Shown one piece after another: positions 34,003-45,022 of a DNA stretch of 64,000 bases (the stretch's first letter is position 1; each line of letters begins with the position of its first letter). The translations under genes and the position numbers were made by a program. The DNA is taken from NCBI GenBank assembly GCA_035772785.1, contig JAOCPU010000006.1, positions 372,001 through 436,000 on the forward strand, read 5' to 3'. The notes under the pieces are model-generated. The model saw only the letters and a program-made list of their open reading frames with translations. It was not told the DNA's origin and ran no database searches. This stretch comes from Phlebiopsis flavidoalba. Lineage: Eukaryota > Basidiomycota > Agaricomycetes > Polyporales > Phanerochaetaceae.

Positions 34003-35009
34003 GGCGAGTGAGACGGAAGGATAGGTCAAATACACTTGTATACTCTCAGAGCGACCGATAGAATTGCGTGTCGGTTCAACCGTTCAAATGAGGTCGCGCA
34101 GCGGCCTTGGAGGAAACGAAGAATCTAATCACATTAAAGACGGTTAGCGGGCGAAAATACAGACGGTAGCAGCAAGACCTACGAAGGAACGAGGAAAGGG
34201 AAGGGTGGGAACCGGCGAGGCCAGTGAGATGGTATATATGTGAGTGCTGGGAGGCAAATGCCATTGGATGTCATGGTCGTGCTCGGTTCTGATCAATTGA
34301 TTTGCTGTTCGTTCGTCACCATGGCAGGGGGTCGTCGGGCTCGTTGCTATGAAGAGACCTGCTCTATTTCGGTGTCCTCGCGATTCTGATTCCGACATCC
34401 CGAGGGCAAACGAAATCATAACACGAGAACGTTGTACTTATACCCCACACACATGCCCTGGTTCCTCAGGAACGCATGGAGTGTTTGGGAGCGACAATAA
34501 ACGACGTCGAGTAGTTTATGTGCGTCCAAGGCGGAAAGCCTGTCATTTCATTGTCGGCATGGTAATTTGGCCGCATTCTGTGCAGCGCAAAGATACCTGC
34601 AGCCAACGGGAACGGGCGAACAGCGGACAGCTGATGGGCATAAGAGTGAAGTGCTGGAGACACACTCGGCTGAGGTGATTGGTCTGTCAAAACCGCAGAC
34701 GCCGAACAAATGTTCGCGGACAGCTCTGTGGCTCCGCAACAGACTGCTTCTCAACGATCTAAGTTGTCGAGAGGCAGCTTCCAGTGTGTTCAACAGCTGT
34801 AGTCAATCTGCCAGGGGAGGCAGGTCTCCAATGATTCGGAGACATAGGGTGTACCCACAGGGTGTCAAGAGCTCACACGACGCGACCATGCCTCTTTCGC
34901 ACCCTGTGTGTATTCGCATTAGTCTAGACAAGTGTTTCGTGAGCAATGGGGTGAGATTTGGATGTGTTTACATTGATGTACAACTTGGTTTTTAAAGTGC
35001 ATGAAGCGT
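34003..35009. other. Upstream region of the repeat precursor, no gene assigned
   Basis: About 1 kb. It holds a TATATAT element at about 34233-34239 (240 bp before the proposed ATG) and GTATAC at about 34039. Frames at 34349-34678 and 34567-34995 (plus) and 34548-34793 (minus) overlap each other and have no motif. Confidence 0.4.
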
Positions 35010-35944
35010 TTATGAAAATCTTGGCATTCGAGAAATCGAGCTCGGGATGTGCGGCCTGGAATTTCTTGATTGCCTGGGCAGACGTTAGTAAGGTGGGGAA
35101 ATCGCGCCCTGTATTCCATACCTCCATCTTCTTCATCTCATCTGACGTCGGTTTGCCCATTTGCTGATCATAGGTTAATACTCAGGTGCCTTTTTTGCAA
35201 GTCTTGTAACATACCTTCTGCTGGTTATCAAACTATCGGGTGCGGTGAGAATCTCTGCATAGGACAATAACCTAGAAACAAGTACATACCATACATCATT
35301 TCTCGACCATGCCACTGGAGAGAGAATTAGTGCCGCTATGCCATGTCGCGAAGTAATGCTTACGCGTTTCCCGTCGAGGGTCACTCAACCTGCTGTCCTC
35401 GGGTACGATCTTTCGTTGTGTCAATCTTAGGGTGTCCTGGTGTAAGTACATTCTCCTCACCACTGTTGTTGGTCTTAGCTGTTCAAGATGGAACGAGGAC
35501 CAGTTTGTTGGTCCTCTGAGGACGACCTGCCAAGGTTAGCAACCACACGTGCATTTATCTTTCAGGCAACTGACCAACGGTCCAAAGTACTGTCCTCGAC
35601 TTAATCTCCCCTGCAAAGCTCTCCAGCACATTGATGGGGTCTTGGCCACTTTGAGGACCAATACTCATTTTTCTTTTTCTGAATCACGACATCAAGCTGC
35701 TTTGCGCGAGTGCCTTTAAAGGGATAGGGATCTCTAGTTATCAATATCCGCCAGCTGCTGCTTCCACAAGTACGGTAGTGCTGAGCGCTTTATGAGGCAT
35801 ACGAGTCGACTAAAGATCGCCAGGCTAGCATACCCGGCTTGCTCGCGATTCTTCACTGCTCACGCGTACTGTTTTGTCGCGAGCACTCCAGCTCTCTCTT
35901 GCTAAGATGTGTCGTAATCGTCGCCTACACAATGTGGTCGACAT
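35010..35944 (-). CDS. nudC: NudC-type CS-domain protein
   Basis: Nuclear distribution protein C, an Hsp90/dynein-pathway co-chaperone required for nuclear migration in fungi. Visible from right to left: [29 protein letters not shown] (first CS-domain strands), [37 protein letters not shown] with one extra base, MVEKMMYG, and the C-terminal block [29 protein letters not shown]. One inserted T at about 35017 hides the natural stop. Removing it gives NAKIS and TAA at 35010-35012. The candidate start at 35944 is uncertain because the N-terminus is poorly conserved. About 190 residues with several introns. A short divergent gap separates it from the SIZ gene. Confidence 0.85.
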
Positions 35945-36175
35945 TCGCAACCGTCCCATGGAGCGTCGCTAAGGTTAGAATATGAATCGTTGCAAGTGAT
36001 TGCCATCTCTTTGCCACGGAACGTTTCCCCACGGGACCTGGCTGTGCAAGGGTAAGGAGCGGAGACACTTTGGACCGCTCTCGACGAGCTCTCCCTTACT
36101 CACGCGTGCCTGGCACTGTACGCCACAACGCGAGCGGCCACCTCAGCTCGGTATTCTCAAGTTTGTAGCCCGATA
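35945..36175. promoter_or_regulatory. Divergent promoter region nudC / SIZ
   Basis: About 230 bp between two divergently read genes (left limit depends on the nudC start). I see no clear TATA box. Both promoters must fit here or extend into the 5' UTRs. Confidence 0.35.
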
Positions 36176-38440
36176 ATGTCCAGTTGCAGACATCTGGGCG
36201 GACTTCGATTGTACGCACTTGTTCTAGTCTCGTTGCGCCATGACTTCTCACATTTGCGTCTCGGCTTGCTTCCTACCCTCATCTTTACCCCCTTAGACCA
36301 TTCGTATCACAAACGTAAAAGCACAACACTGGTTCGACGTTCCTCAAAACAGATTATCTTAAGATTTCAACGAAAACAATGCGGCACTAGTTATTACGAG
36401 GGAGCCGGAACTAAGAAACAAGAGCTTATTGACAGGATAGCAACGACGAGCTTGATCATTCATGGAGACGAAGACTAACAGAGGCCGCGATTATCGTACC
36501 ATCCCCTCCACCTCTCGACGGTGGCTCCAGTCGGTTTCCAGACAAGGCCAAAAACACATTCTTCAACTCCGCACGTATCCAGCACTACCACTGTAAAGTC
36601 GTTTAGTGCCAACTTACGCCTCCAGGGACCGCTAATCTACTCCGTTCCCCCTCCCGTTCGGCATTGATTCACGACACTCACTTTGGAACGAAGGTACAAT
36701 CCCCATGTAAATGGCGGCATACGCACCATCTGCCACGCCAACCTTCGACACCACCGCATCTACTTCCACCCGACACACTATCAAACCTAGGCCACCAGTG
36801 CTATTCCCCGATGACCCATACTGCTCCGCCTCGTTCGACCAGTCAGGGGCTCCTTCAACAGTAGCTGCAGCTTCTACTCCAGCACGCCTGGTAAAAACTA
36901 TAATACTTACTCACTATGCGCCATTGTACGCCTAACGAAAAGCCCATCCTAGCGTCTACAGTTCAAGTACTCTCCCTTGTCGTACCGCGTTTGATGGCGT
37001 TCGTTCTGACTGTAATGTCTACCGAATGCCCAGGTGAGTGGCCATCGATCTACATCAAGAGCCAACGCTTACCGAAATACCAAGACTCCCAATAGTCCGA
37101 TGCCGAACACGACGGTCACAAGCCCTGTGTGACTTTCTACCTCACACAATGATATTTTCTGGCCAAACTCGATATCCAAAAAGGCTTTGGTCGGCTGCAA
37201 GATTCCATATTATTAGACGCACGCACCTTGAACAAAACCTACGCCACCGATATCAACTACGACTATACTGCACGTCTTAAACCTCATATTACTCCCCTCC
37301 TAGGATCTTCCGCTGGCTAATTCTGGCCCTTTCCAATCGAATTTGCCCACCCACCTGCGAGGTTAGACGGTCAACGCAAAAACAAAACCTTGCAAGGGGC
37401 GAATTTGAAGGGCATGAAGAAGAAGCCTGGCACCGCTCCTCCTCCCGACATAGGTGCGGATCTCCGGAAAACGAACACAGCTCTCAATCGAGTGGAAATG
37501 GTCTACGTAAATAGTCAGAATCCTGCGCCATCGAAGGTTAGTCGAGCTACCGGATCTTATGTCCGCATCAACTAATGCTCTCCACGATAGAAATACTATA
37601 TTGTCATCATGCTCGTTGAGGTCACGAGTGTAGACCAACTCATTGAGAGACTGCGGAAAGGAAAATATAAGAGCAGCAATGAAATCATTGAAAAGAGTGA
37701 GCATGAGTGTGTTTCATATGGTTTTCCCAATTAACTTGCCATGAAGTGAACCAGGCAGCTTCGGAAGATGACGACATTGTTGCTGGTCATCAAAAGATGT
37801 CACTGAAGTGCCCAGTAAGTCCCTAGCATTGTACATGAGTGCTTCGTCTCACGTATCAACAGCTTAGTTATATGCGAATCGCTACGCCTTGCCGCTCGGC
37901 ACATTGCGTGCATTCGCAGTGCTTTGATGCCTTTTCTTGGTACTCCATGATGAGCAGGACTACGACGTAGGTTGTGTCCAGTAGTGAAGAAGTACTCTTT
38001 TCAACACAGAGGACCTCATCTGATTACGGGAAGTCCCGCGAACATGACTTACACTAACTCTTATTGCGTGAGCTCTTCCTAGTGCTACTACGACGAATAT
38101 CTCACAAAAGAACACGGAAAGATGTGAGGATGTGACTAGGTTGTTCTGGAAGCGGGACGGGCCAAATGGCATACTGCAGGGACAAACACGTACATGGCCT
38201 TCTGCGGCTTTGCTGGAGAAGCGGCTCACATCCGCCTGTTAAAGATCCACATGCACTGGTTCCACAGTCTAACCTTAACCCCTCTCCAGCAAAGGAACAT
38301 GTTGAAGAACATAACGCTCTTCCTGTACCACAGACGCCTCGTGTGGAATGGCCGATGGCCTATTCCAAGGTCTGGGTCCCGAAAGCACCAAACGCGCGGA
38401 GATTGTGATACTGAGAATCTGAACCTGACGAGCGCCACCC
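36176..38440 (+). CDS. SIZ/PIAS-type SUMO E3 ligase
   Basis: Nuclear SUMO ligase acting with Ubc9. Domains in order: start MSS then, one frame over, ADIWADFD. SAP DNA-binding domain, reading LKQIILGFNE-like then CGTSYYEGAGTKKQELIDRI (about 36330-36440). PINIT domain with RYQLRLYCTS, GANLKGMKKKPGTAPPPDIG, NRVEMVYVNSQNP and VEVTSVDQLIERLRKGKY (about 37240-37680). SP-RING with DDDIVAGHQKMSLKCP, SYMRIATPCRSAHCVHSQCF and DAFSWYSMM (37770-37960), retaining the zinc Cys/His of the family. GYYDEYLT and EAGRAKWHTA follow. Near 38400 AEIVIL then SEPDE (one indel) looks like a SUMO-interacting motif. Many frame breaks. The downstream limit is inferred from this motif. Confidence 0.85.
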
Positions 38441-38479
38441 TGATAGGTGCTAGGATTTCACGGTTTGTAAACGAGAAAC

Positions 38480-39106
38480 TTGCGCTTCCCTACGCACCTT
38501 GCTTGTACCCTGATCACGCTCAAGAAATTCATCCAGACGGAGCATCGGTTCGCCTTGGTCCTTCCACGTTTCGCTAGGAAGCGCCTCGATCAAGACGTTA
38601 ATTCCGATCTTACCCTCCGACTCCAGGGGACGACGTATACGACACTCTGTAGTGCTCCGCGACCAAGAAACGTCACCGCGTTATGACGAGACTCACATCA
38701 TCCCACCGAGCAAACTTTTGGAAAGAATATACGTGTACCAATTCGTCTCCGGGGCAGACAGTGCTCCACAGTCCGCCCGACTGTTACCATGCGGGCGGCT
38801 CTTCCATATTCCATGCCTCCATTGCCCCGAGACTCTCAGCCGGACCCACGCACTCTCCCAGCCTCCTTCCTCACACATAAGCATACAACAGTGGCGAGTA
38901 TGCGACATCAGCCCCTCTGCTCCATACCTCCGGTGTATGCACTCCTACATCCTAACCGGAGCCGCACCGTTCGCAGCGTGTCCAGCGTGCCGCACGTAAT
39001 CCCCTTCCTCTTATGTTGCTGCCAGCGAACAGCCCCGTTCCTCCGCGACTGGAAGAAACATGAGCAACACTATTGTAGGTCCTTTGGTGACATAGAATCG
39101 ATGTAG
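38480..39106 (+). CDS. MYND-type zinc-finger protein, C-terminal part
   Basis: At the 3' end a MYND-like zinc finger can be read across one frame shift: ACPACRT, then CCCQRTAPFLRDWKKHEQHY plus Cys, matching the C-x2-C ... C-x3-C-x7-H-x3-C end of MYND fingers. The stop is at 39106 (FGDIESM). Upstream frames (38480-38686, 38652-38999) are open but give no domain, and the start is unknown. MYND proteins are numerous in Agaricomycetes and mediate protein contacts. The specific role cannot be given. The separation from the SIZ gene is uncertain. Confidence 0.5.
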
Positions 39107-39440
39107 TTTAATGGAGAGTTCATACCCAATGTGTTCGATAGTAATTGTTTCCGAGTGCAATTATCTAGCCTGGTAGTATTGTTGTGGTCGACTGATTTGC
39201 ACGCGGCGTCACCAAGAGAGTCCCCCTGTCAAACTAGGGTATTGCACTTGACGATTTCGGTACGACGCCAGACACAGGGCATCCACATGTATTTTATTAA
39301 TACAATTAATTGTTGTACGAAGTGGACACGGTTGTTCGCTAGCCTCCAATGAAAGAAAGTTCCCTTTTTACACAATTACATATAATTGCTTGACCTCCCC
39401 ATGCCCATTTCTAGCAAGCTCTCGACATCTGGAATGAGGC
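39107..39440. other. Intergenic region
   Basis: AT-rich, with TTTATTAATACAATTAATTG near 39292-39311 that could be a 3' processing or promoter element. No gene seen. Confidence 0.4.
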
Positions 39441-39459
39441 AATCACGAACATCAATATC

Positions 39460-39801
39460 TTGCAGGTTTTAGCACTTACGACCCAAGCTCAGCCAACCTC
39501 AATCGAACAATATGCCGCTGCGGATTTTTGCCTAGGCACTATAAAGGCGTATATTCCTATATCAAGCCGGTGCACACGGCGATCCCCTCGTCTACCTGCA
39601 GTGTGCGAGATAAGGGCCTATCAGCCAGCGAGTTATCTCCGTCGCGAGCTCTCCTTCTCCCGGAGTCCACGATGGTCACGCCCTGGAAGGAAAATTGGAG
39701 AGGAGGGCATTGGACGTGAAGTGAGAGATGTTAAACACGCGATCTACAAAACCGCACCGACACGGAGTAAGAGTCTAAAAGGATCGTGCGCCTGGTGGTG
39801 A
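39460..39801 (+). CDS. Hypothetical protein, apparently conserved composition
   Basis: A 113-codon plus frame starts MQVLALTTQAQPTSIEQYAA and continues ADFCLGTIKAYIPIS. After a frame change near 39575 it gives HGDPLVYLQCARDKGLSASE, LLLPESTMV and PWKENWRGGH. The two halves read like one globular protein with a single indel. I do not recognise the family. No signal peptide or membrane segment. No gene-level context helps. Confidence 0.4.
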   Translation: MQVLALTTQAQPTSIEQYAAADFCLGTIKAYIPISSRCTRRSPRLPAVCEIRAYQPASYLRRELSFSRSPRWSRPGRKIGEEGIGREVRDVKHAIYKTAPTRSKSLKGSCAWW

Positions 39802-39849
39802 GACGGAAGAATTATGACGCTATTGGTATGCATGGGGATTCGAGAGTTA

Positions 39850-41060
39850 CAGATAGAAGAGGAAGTTTGAACGATTCTCGTGACCACAGTGAGTAAGATA
39901 ATGGCACATGTTGGTTAATAATTGTCTCACCGGAGTGTTCGCGAGAGGTACCTTTTGGACAGTATGAGATGCGAGACGGCTATAGTCATAAAATTGCGAA
40001 CAGTACTGCAATGCATCTCTTATTCAATGAATCGGTCGCGAATCACCTGAACCTTTGCTTCAGGAATCGGTCATAAGCAAGCCATTGCCCAACGAACTAT
40101 TTCGCCTGCGTTCTTCGTACATGTCGCCTCACGGTCTCCCCACGCATCAACGCAGGTGCGCTACATGAAACCAGGATATCGTCGCTCAACCTATGTTAGC
40201 TGGTTTAATCATGATTGACGCACATGTATAAGATGGTATCCCACCGACCAAGTGATTGCAAAGACTCTGGAAATCTATGAATGTTTCATGTTTTTTTTGT
40301 TGGGTCACCGGGGTGCTAAGAGAGGCAGTTGTCGCGCTACTGCGAGAGGCTCGATACCTCTCTTGCGAGTATGCTCGGTAAGTTTTCTTTGATACAACCT
40401 TCTGTAGTTTACGACTGGGACCCGCCAAATTTGACCGTACGATCCATCTAATCCCACGATCGATATCAACTAGCAAGACAAAAGGGATGAGGAAACTACT
40501 TACACCACATGTTGCGATCAAATCGACATTGGTGGGTGCCACACGTCTAAAGCAGGTCATGCAGGCCCATAAATCATATAATGAACAATTTCAACTTGCT
40601 GCTTGGAATATGGCACCTCGATGGCCACCGGAGCGGCTTGCCTACCAAGAACCCCTCACGCAGCGTCCCATATCTATACTTACCGTCGCCTTCACGTTCT
40701 GATGAGTGCGAGCCCAAATGCTGGATTCCAGCCCAGACTAGGGAACCTTGTTATAGGGGAGGCCAGTGAGGATTATTAGGTCCCCTTTCTCGGAGAGTAG
40801 CAAAGGTGTAGGTGACAATCTTGTGGAAAGATCTCTGAGGTTGTCAGAAAACATGTATGGCCAAGCAGGATGGACGGCAATGGACGTTATCTCCTATGTA
40901 CCAGAGTGCAGTGGGTCAGATAGTTTCGTGACAGCATGCGTTATATCCTTACCCCGCCGTGACCTCTGAGTTTTCCGACGATTGACATGGTGAAAAAATC
41001 GTAAATAAATAAAGACCTTGACGCGGCAATGATAAGAACAGTTAAACGTTGGTTGGCTCG
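39850..41060. other. No gene assigned
   Basis: About 1.2 kb. A 124-codon minus frame (40186-40560; Cys-containing start MTCFRRVAPTNVDLIATCGV) and a 71-codon plus frame (40487-40702) compete, and I could not decide between them. No repeats or RNA genes recognised. Confidence 0.35.
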
Positions 41061-41590
41061 CTAGGGTGCACACCCCATGCGACGCTTTAACAACTGATTC
41101 TGCATTTTCCTGCGCATGAAACTCATTTGTTCACTGTCTGTGTTTGTGTTACTGGTGTTTGCGGAAGCTTTTGAGCGGGTAATCTTGATGTTCAGAGGGT
41201 TTCCCTTCCGGCGGAATACGTAGACCGCCCCAGTTGTACCAATGGCAAACTTTTTGGACACTTCCAGACCATTGTGCGTACCGTCGCCTTCCATCCCTCC
41301 TGTAAAACAGCATTATCTGCGGCAGTGCCACGGTATAGTTCTCCATCCAGCGTGTTTAGATGCCATGGAAAGGCAGCGGAACATTCGAAGGCTTCAGTCT
41401 TTGAAGACTAGTTGTGAATGATACTGCTCAACGGTGTGCTATGGTCAGATGATATCGCGATGAAGCCGTACACGATGGAGTTTGAACAGCGAGAAAGGCT
41501 GTAAGTCCGTCGATCCTCTATACCACAGAGCTGTTTGTTTGTGATCGCTCAGTCCATTGCAGAACAAGCCTAAGTATGTGAGTATATGGA
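41061..41590 (-). CDS. Hypothetical protein, partial
   Basis: Minus-strand frames give, after one or two shifts, a plausible C-terminal part: LDGELYRGTAAD, LQEGWKATVRTMVW, KKFAIGTTGAVYVFRRKGNP and a basic tail SFMRRKMQNQLLKRRMGCAP with stop at 41061. No family recognised. The 5' end would lie close to the NDUFA11-like gene (ATG at 41717), making another divergent pair. Confidence 0.3.
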
Positions 41591-41716
41591 GAGGAAGAAG
41601 AATGGTAAGAGGACGCGGGCGGCAGCTGGCCAACTTGCCACAAACGAGCATCCGGATTCGTTCGCGCCTCGGGGGACGAACACGACCACCGCTTACACTC
41701 ATTTCACCACCTCGCC

Positions 41717-42355
41717 ATGGCCGACGCCCACGAGGCCCTGTCGAACGGCACGCCAGCCACCGAAATTGTGACATACGACCCAAAGCCTTCTCTGCGGTAC
41801 GCCTCCGCCGTCGGCTTGCAGGCAGCGGGTGTCGGGGCTCTCGTTAGTGCCGTGCAGAATGCGCTCGGGTCGCATAACAACAGTAGGGTGCAGCTGGCTT
41901 CTTCATACGGTCTGGAGGGACCATTGGCATTTTTGGTACGCCACTAGCAACTTCTCGCTGTACGTTCGGAGGTTGTCGGGCTAACTGCGCCATTACCTCT
42001 AGCCGCTATGGGTGCAACCTTCGCACTCACGGAGTCGGTGGTAGCAAATAGTAGAGAAAAAGATGATGCTCTGAAATGGCGTAGCTGGTGGTTGTGCAGC
42101 TGGCTTCTTGGCTGGTATTCGAGGTCAGTTCCGCGCGTCGTGTGTGTAGTAACAGTCTAATCGACATGCCATTCATAGCGCGCTCGCTACCAGTGGCTTT
42201 GGCTTCATGTGCTCGTGCTCGGGGCAGCCGTAGGCACTTTCGACTACGGTGGCAAGTCTATCACTGGGTCCTCGACGGAGACACCAGAGGACCGTCGCAG
42301 GCGGTTTTTCAAGCACCCTCAGCCAAGTCCACTTGCAACTCAATCTCAAGAGTGA
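41717..42355 (+). CDS. Complex I B14.7/NDUFA11-type subunit (Tim17/22 family)
   Basis: Accessory subunit of mitochondrial NADH:ubiquinone oxidoreductase, called 21.3 kDa subunit in fungi. The start MADAHEALSNGTPATEIVTY is followed by SLRYASAVGLQAAGVGALVS, VQNALGSHNN, then (exon 2) ATFALTESVVANSREKDDAL, GCAAGFLAGI-like, ARSLPVALASCALLGAAVG-like and FDYGGKSITGSSTETPEDRR. The end is SPLATQSQ with stop at 42355. The four Gly/Ala-rich hydrophobic segments are typical of the Tim17/22 fold. Introns near 41935-42000 and 42125-42175, with several indels. Inner mitochondrial membrane. Confidence 0.82.
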
Positions 42356-42599
42356 AATAGACCGTTCGTTGTAGTGGTTCTGGATAATTGATACCAGTTT
42401 CCGGCTCGCTGCTTCTACACCATCTTTTCTGGGTCGGCCGAACCGATCGTATCCCGCAGCCAAACCGGCGAGTTTTCACCCTGTAACTTACACGCGACCA
42501 CCTCAATGTGAGTTCGCTCCATTAACAGGTCCGTCAGACCCCGGTTCGTAAATATAAACTAGTAGAGTAACTTTCGAGCGAAGAAGAACGACGGCCAAT

Positions 42600-43999
42600 C
42601 TATTCGTCGGCTTCTAGTAGCTCGGCTGTGACGTCCTGGTGATATGGGCATCCCACCATTGCTTCCACGAAGGTGCGGATTTACATGTATGCTGTCGAAC
42701 TCGTTAGTCCCCGATAAATTGCAGACACGAAGGAAATGACCTGGCTGGACAATAGTTGAAATATGGCATCATCGCTCAACTGTTCATTTTCTTTTTTAGC
42801 AGCACGTAGGAACTCAATGATCATTGCACGGTCTTCAGCATAGTGGGCAAAGGCTGTGACTGGGCCGGAAGAGAGTTACGTTTCTTGACCTGCGGATGAT
42901 GATACAGAGCGCGTGTCTGTGGGTTGGAATGACTGTTGAGTAGTTTCCTGAGTTGGATGATCTTGAGTGGCACCGGTTTGGCGAAGCCTGTCCAAAATCT
43001 CCGTTTTCACTAGTCCAACCTTGAAGCTCCAAGAGCCAGCGGAGTGCTGTGGCATCTGTATGGTAGGTTAAAGAGAAATGTTGTCATTGTGTATGAATAT
43101 GACACACCTTCCTTGCCATCAATGCAGACACATCTTTGTCGCAGAAATGTGCGGATCCTCCTTCAGGAGTAGCTCACCAATAAGAGCGACAGTACTGCAT
43201 CTCTTTTTCCTGTGTACTTGTTTCTACCACTGACCATGCTTCTGCTATGGTGGGAGGCCTTTCGGACGGGCACCGTCCGCTGGACTGTTCGTTTTCATCT
43301 TCGGTATAATGATCAGAGGCCCCGTTGACAGCGTCCAATACCTCTTGCTCCTCTCCATCCTCGTCACTTTCTTTGTTATCTTGTTGCCGCGCTTGTCTAG
43401 CTGCCGACGAATGGGGACAGCTTCTGAACGTTCATTCCAGCACTTTTGCGCTTCTTGGCCCTTGAACTCTTGGATTCACTGGCCGCGACGTCTTCTTTGA
43501 TCTTTCTAATATCACCAGTAATGTCTTTCTGCGCTTGATTGCGCAGACGTTTGCCATCAAGCGTGTATCGCTCCTCTGACGAATCTTGGAGTTTCACCAT
43601 GTTCAGAAGAATCATGTACCCAGAACGACGTCACGGCCGTCTTCCCAAACTTGACAGCTTCGTATAGGCGTTCGTACGAGTGATCTGCTGACGGCCAGAT
43701 GACTACGTAGGTAGCCTCTGATATTTCGGCAACGATAACACCGCCATGTGCCTTCCGAAAGGATTCAGTAGGGCCGTCGGAATCAAGGAGGGCAGGCTCA
43801 CTTTGATGCGCTCTACAGTATTATTACGCCATTTGGTACCACTCTGCACATAAAATGGGACGGGTTTCCCGTGCTCGTCCTGAAAAAGTTTGACTCTGCG
43901 CGCTTTTTTGGATTTCAAGGATGCACGTAGGGAGTTTTTAAAGTCCTCGTGTGTGGCCGACGTGTCGCTGCCGGCTCCTTTCTGTGGATGGCTCATCAC
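42600..43999 (-). CDS. BRCT-domain protein, possibly Rap1-like
   Basis: Start MMSHPQKGAGSDTSATHEDF, then RRVKLFQDEHGKPVPFYVQS, the opening of a BRCT domain as in the telomere protein Rap1. The rest of the domain continues across shifts: GGIVIAEISEATYVVIWPSA, SYERLYEAVKFGKTAV, FWVHD. Next come a basic, Ser-rich linker with KRKSAGMNVQKLSPF, an acidic stretch DEDGEEQEVLDAVNGASDHY, a segment RPPTIAEAWSVVETS and, near 42840-42780, AEDRAMIIEFLRAAKKENEQ, which could begin a Myb-like fold. It ends TAELLEADE near 42606. The BRCT assignment is good. Rap1 identity is inference from LF-DE-GKP-FYV and the domain order. Confidence 0.6.
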
Positions 44000-44095
44000 A
44001 GCTTTTCCTAAGATATAGACTCAGTAATGTTTGACAATGGTTAACAGAGTGCTGACGTTTGGAAAGAACCGGAAATTGATGTGGATGAACCTTCA

Positions 44096-44817
44096 TTATT
44101 TGACTCGAGGGCGAGTGGGAATAGGCGAGCGTGCACGTCCACGCCTTTGAGATGAGGAGGAAACCGTGATTTGACGGTCTGAAGTCATATGAATAGAAGA
44201 GTGGCGGCGAAAGGGAGGTGCCTCAGGTGCACTTGAGGCCGAAGGTGATGATGCATGGGACTGTCCGCTTGCTTGCGACGTGATAGAAGAGGTCGGAACT
44301 TGGGTGCTGAGTTTGTGGTTGGTGTTGTTGTTATATAGAGGGTCACCAGATTTGACTAATTGTCCGCTCAAAACATCCCCAGGGGATAGTCGCAGCATAT
44401 GGTCCAGAATATCTGAAGCAGAGCCACAGGAATCGTCATTGTTCGATCTTCAAGGAGTTGATCTGGCTGGTTGACCCAAGACGGTATATTGCTGTTGGAC
44501 CTGTTGAGGATGCTGGTGAATCTGCGGCACGAGGGAAGTGCATGTCCATTGCTCACAGGTTGCTTGGATATAAACGGCCAAATTGCAGGCCAAATGGCAT
44601 AGCGGACATCAGGCCAGAGGGTTAGAGAGTAGTTCATGATGTCGTTTTGAGCTACTTGCTTGTTGTTGACCGACAGTGCGGGGGGGAACGGGTGGCGTGG
44701 CAGATACAAAGACCGACCCGGTAAACTCTGGTTTGGGGAGTCCTGTGTAGTGCTCGATCGGTGAACGATTGGGCTAAAATGCATGCAAAGACACAATACA
44801 TACACTGGTTCCTCCAA
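44096..44817 (-). CDS. Hypothetical Ser/Pro-rich protein
   Basis: Two long minus-strand frames (44368-44817, 149 codons; 44096-44398, 100 codons) join with one frame change near 44385. The N-terminal half contains DIMNYSLTLWPDVRYAIWPA and SWVNQPDQLLEDRTMTIPVA. The C-terminal half is Ser/Pro-rich (SSITSQASGQSHASSPSASS) and ends in a basic tail RGRARSPIPTRPRVK at 44096. No family recognised. It may be upstream sequence of the BRCT gene or an independent gene divergent from TAF5. Confidence 0.4.
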
Positions 44818-45022
44818 ATTTGGTGGTTGGGGGGGGGGATACTACTATGTGCACATTGCTTTCGTGCTTACACGCGTCTGAGAGAGCACGAGTGAGGACG
44901 CGCGAACCGGCCACCGAAACGCGTTCTTCGATCCAAAACGCGTAACCTGACCCTTCTGCGCTTACTTCACGCTCTTACTTTGATCTGACACCCGTTCACA
45001 GTCTAGTCAACTACCAAGTGTA

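Noticed and set aside
40186..40560. Possible zinc-cluster transcription factor start (Cys-containing minus frame)
   Set aside because: Only two widely spaced cysteines are present, not the six of a Zn2Cys6 cluster, and no basic region follows.
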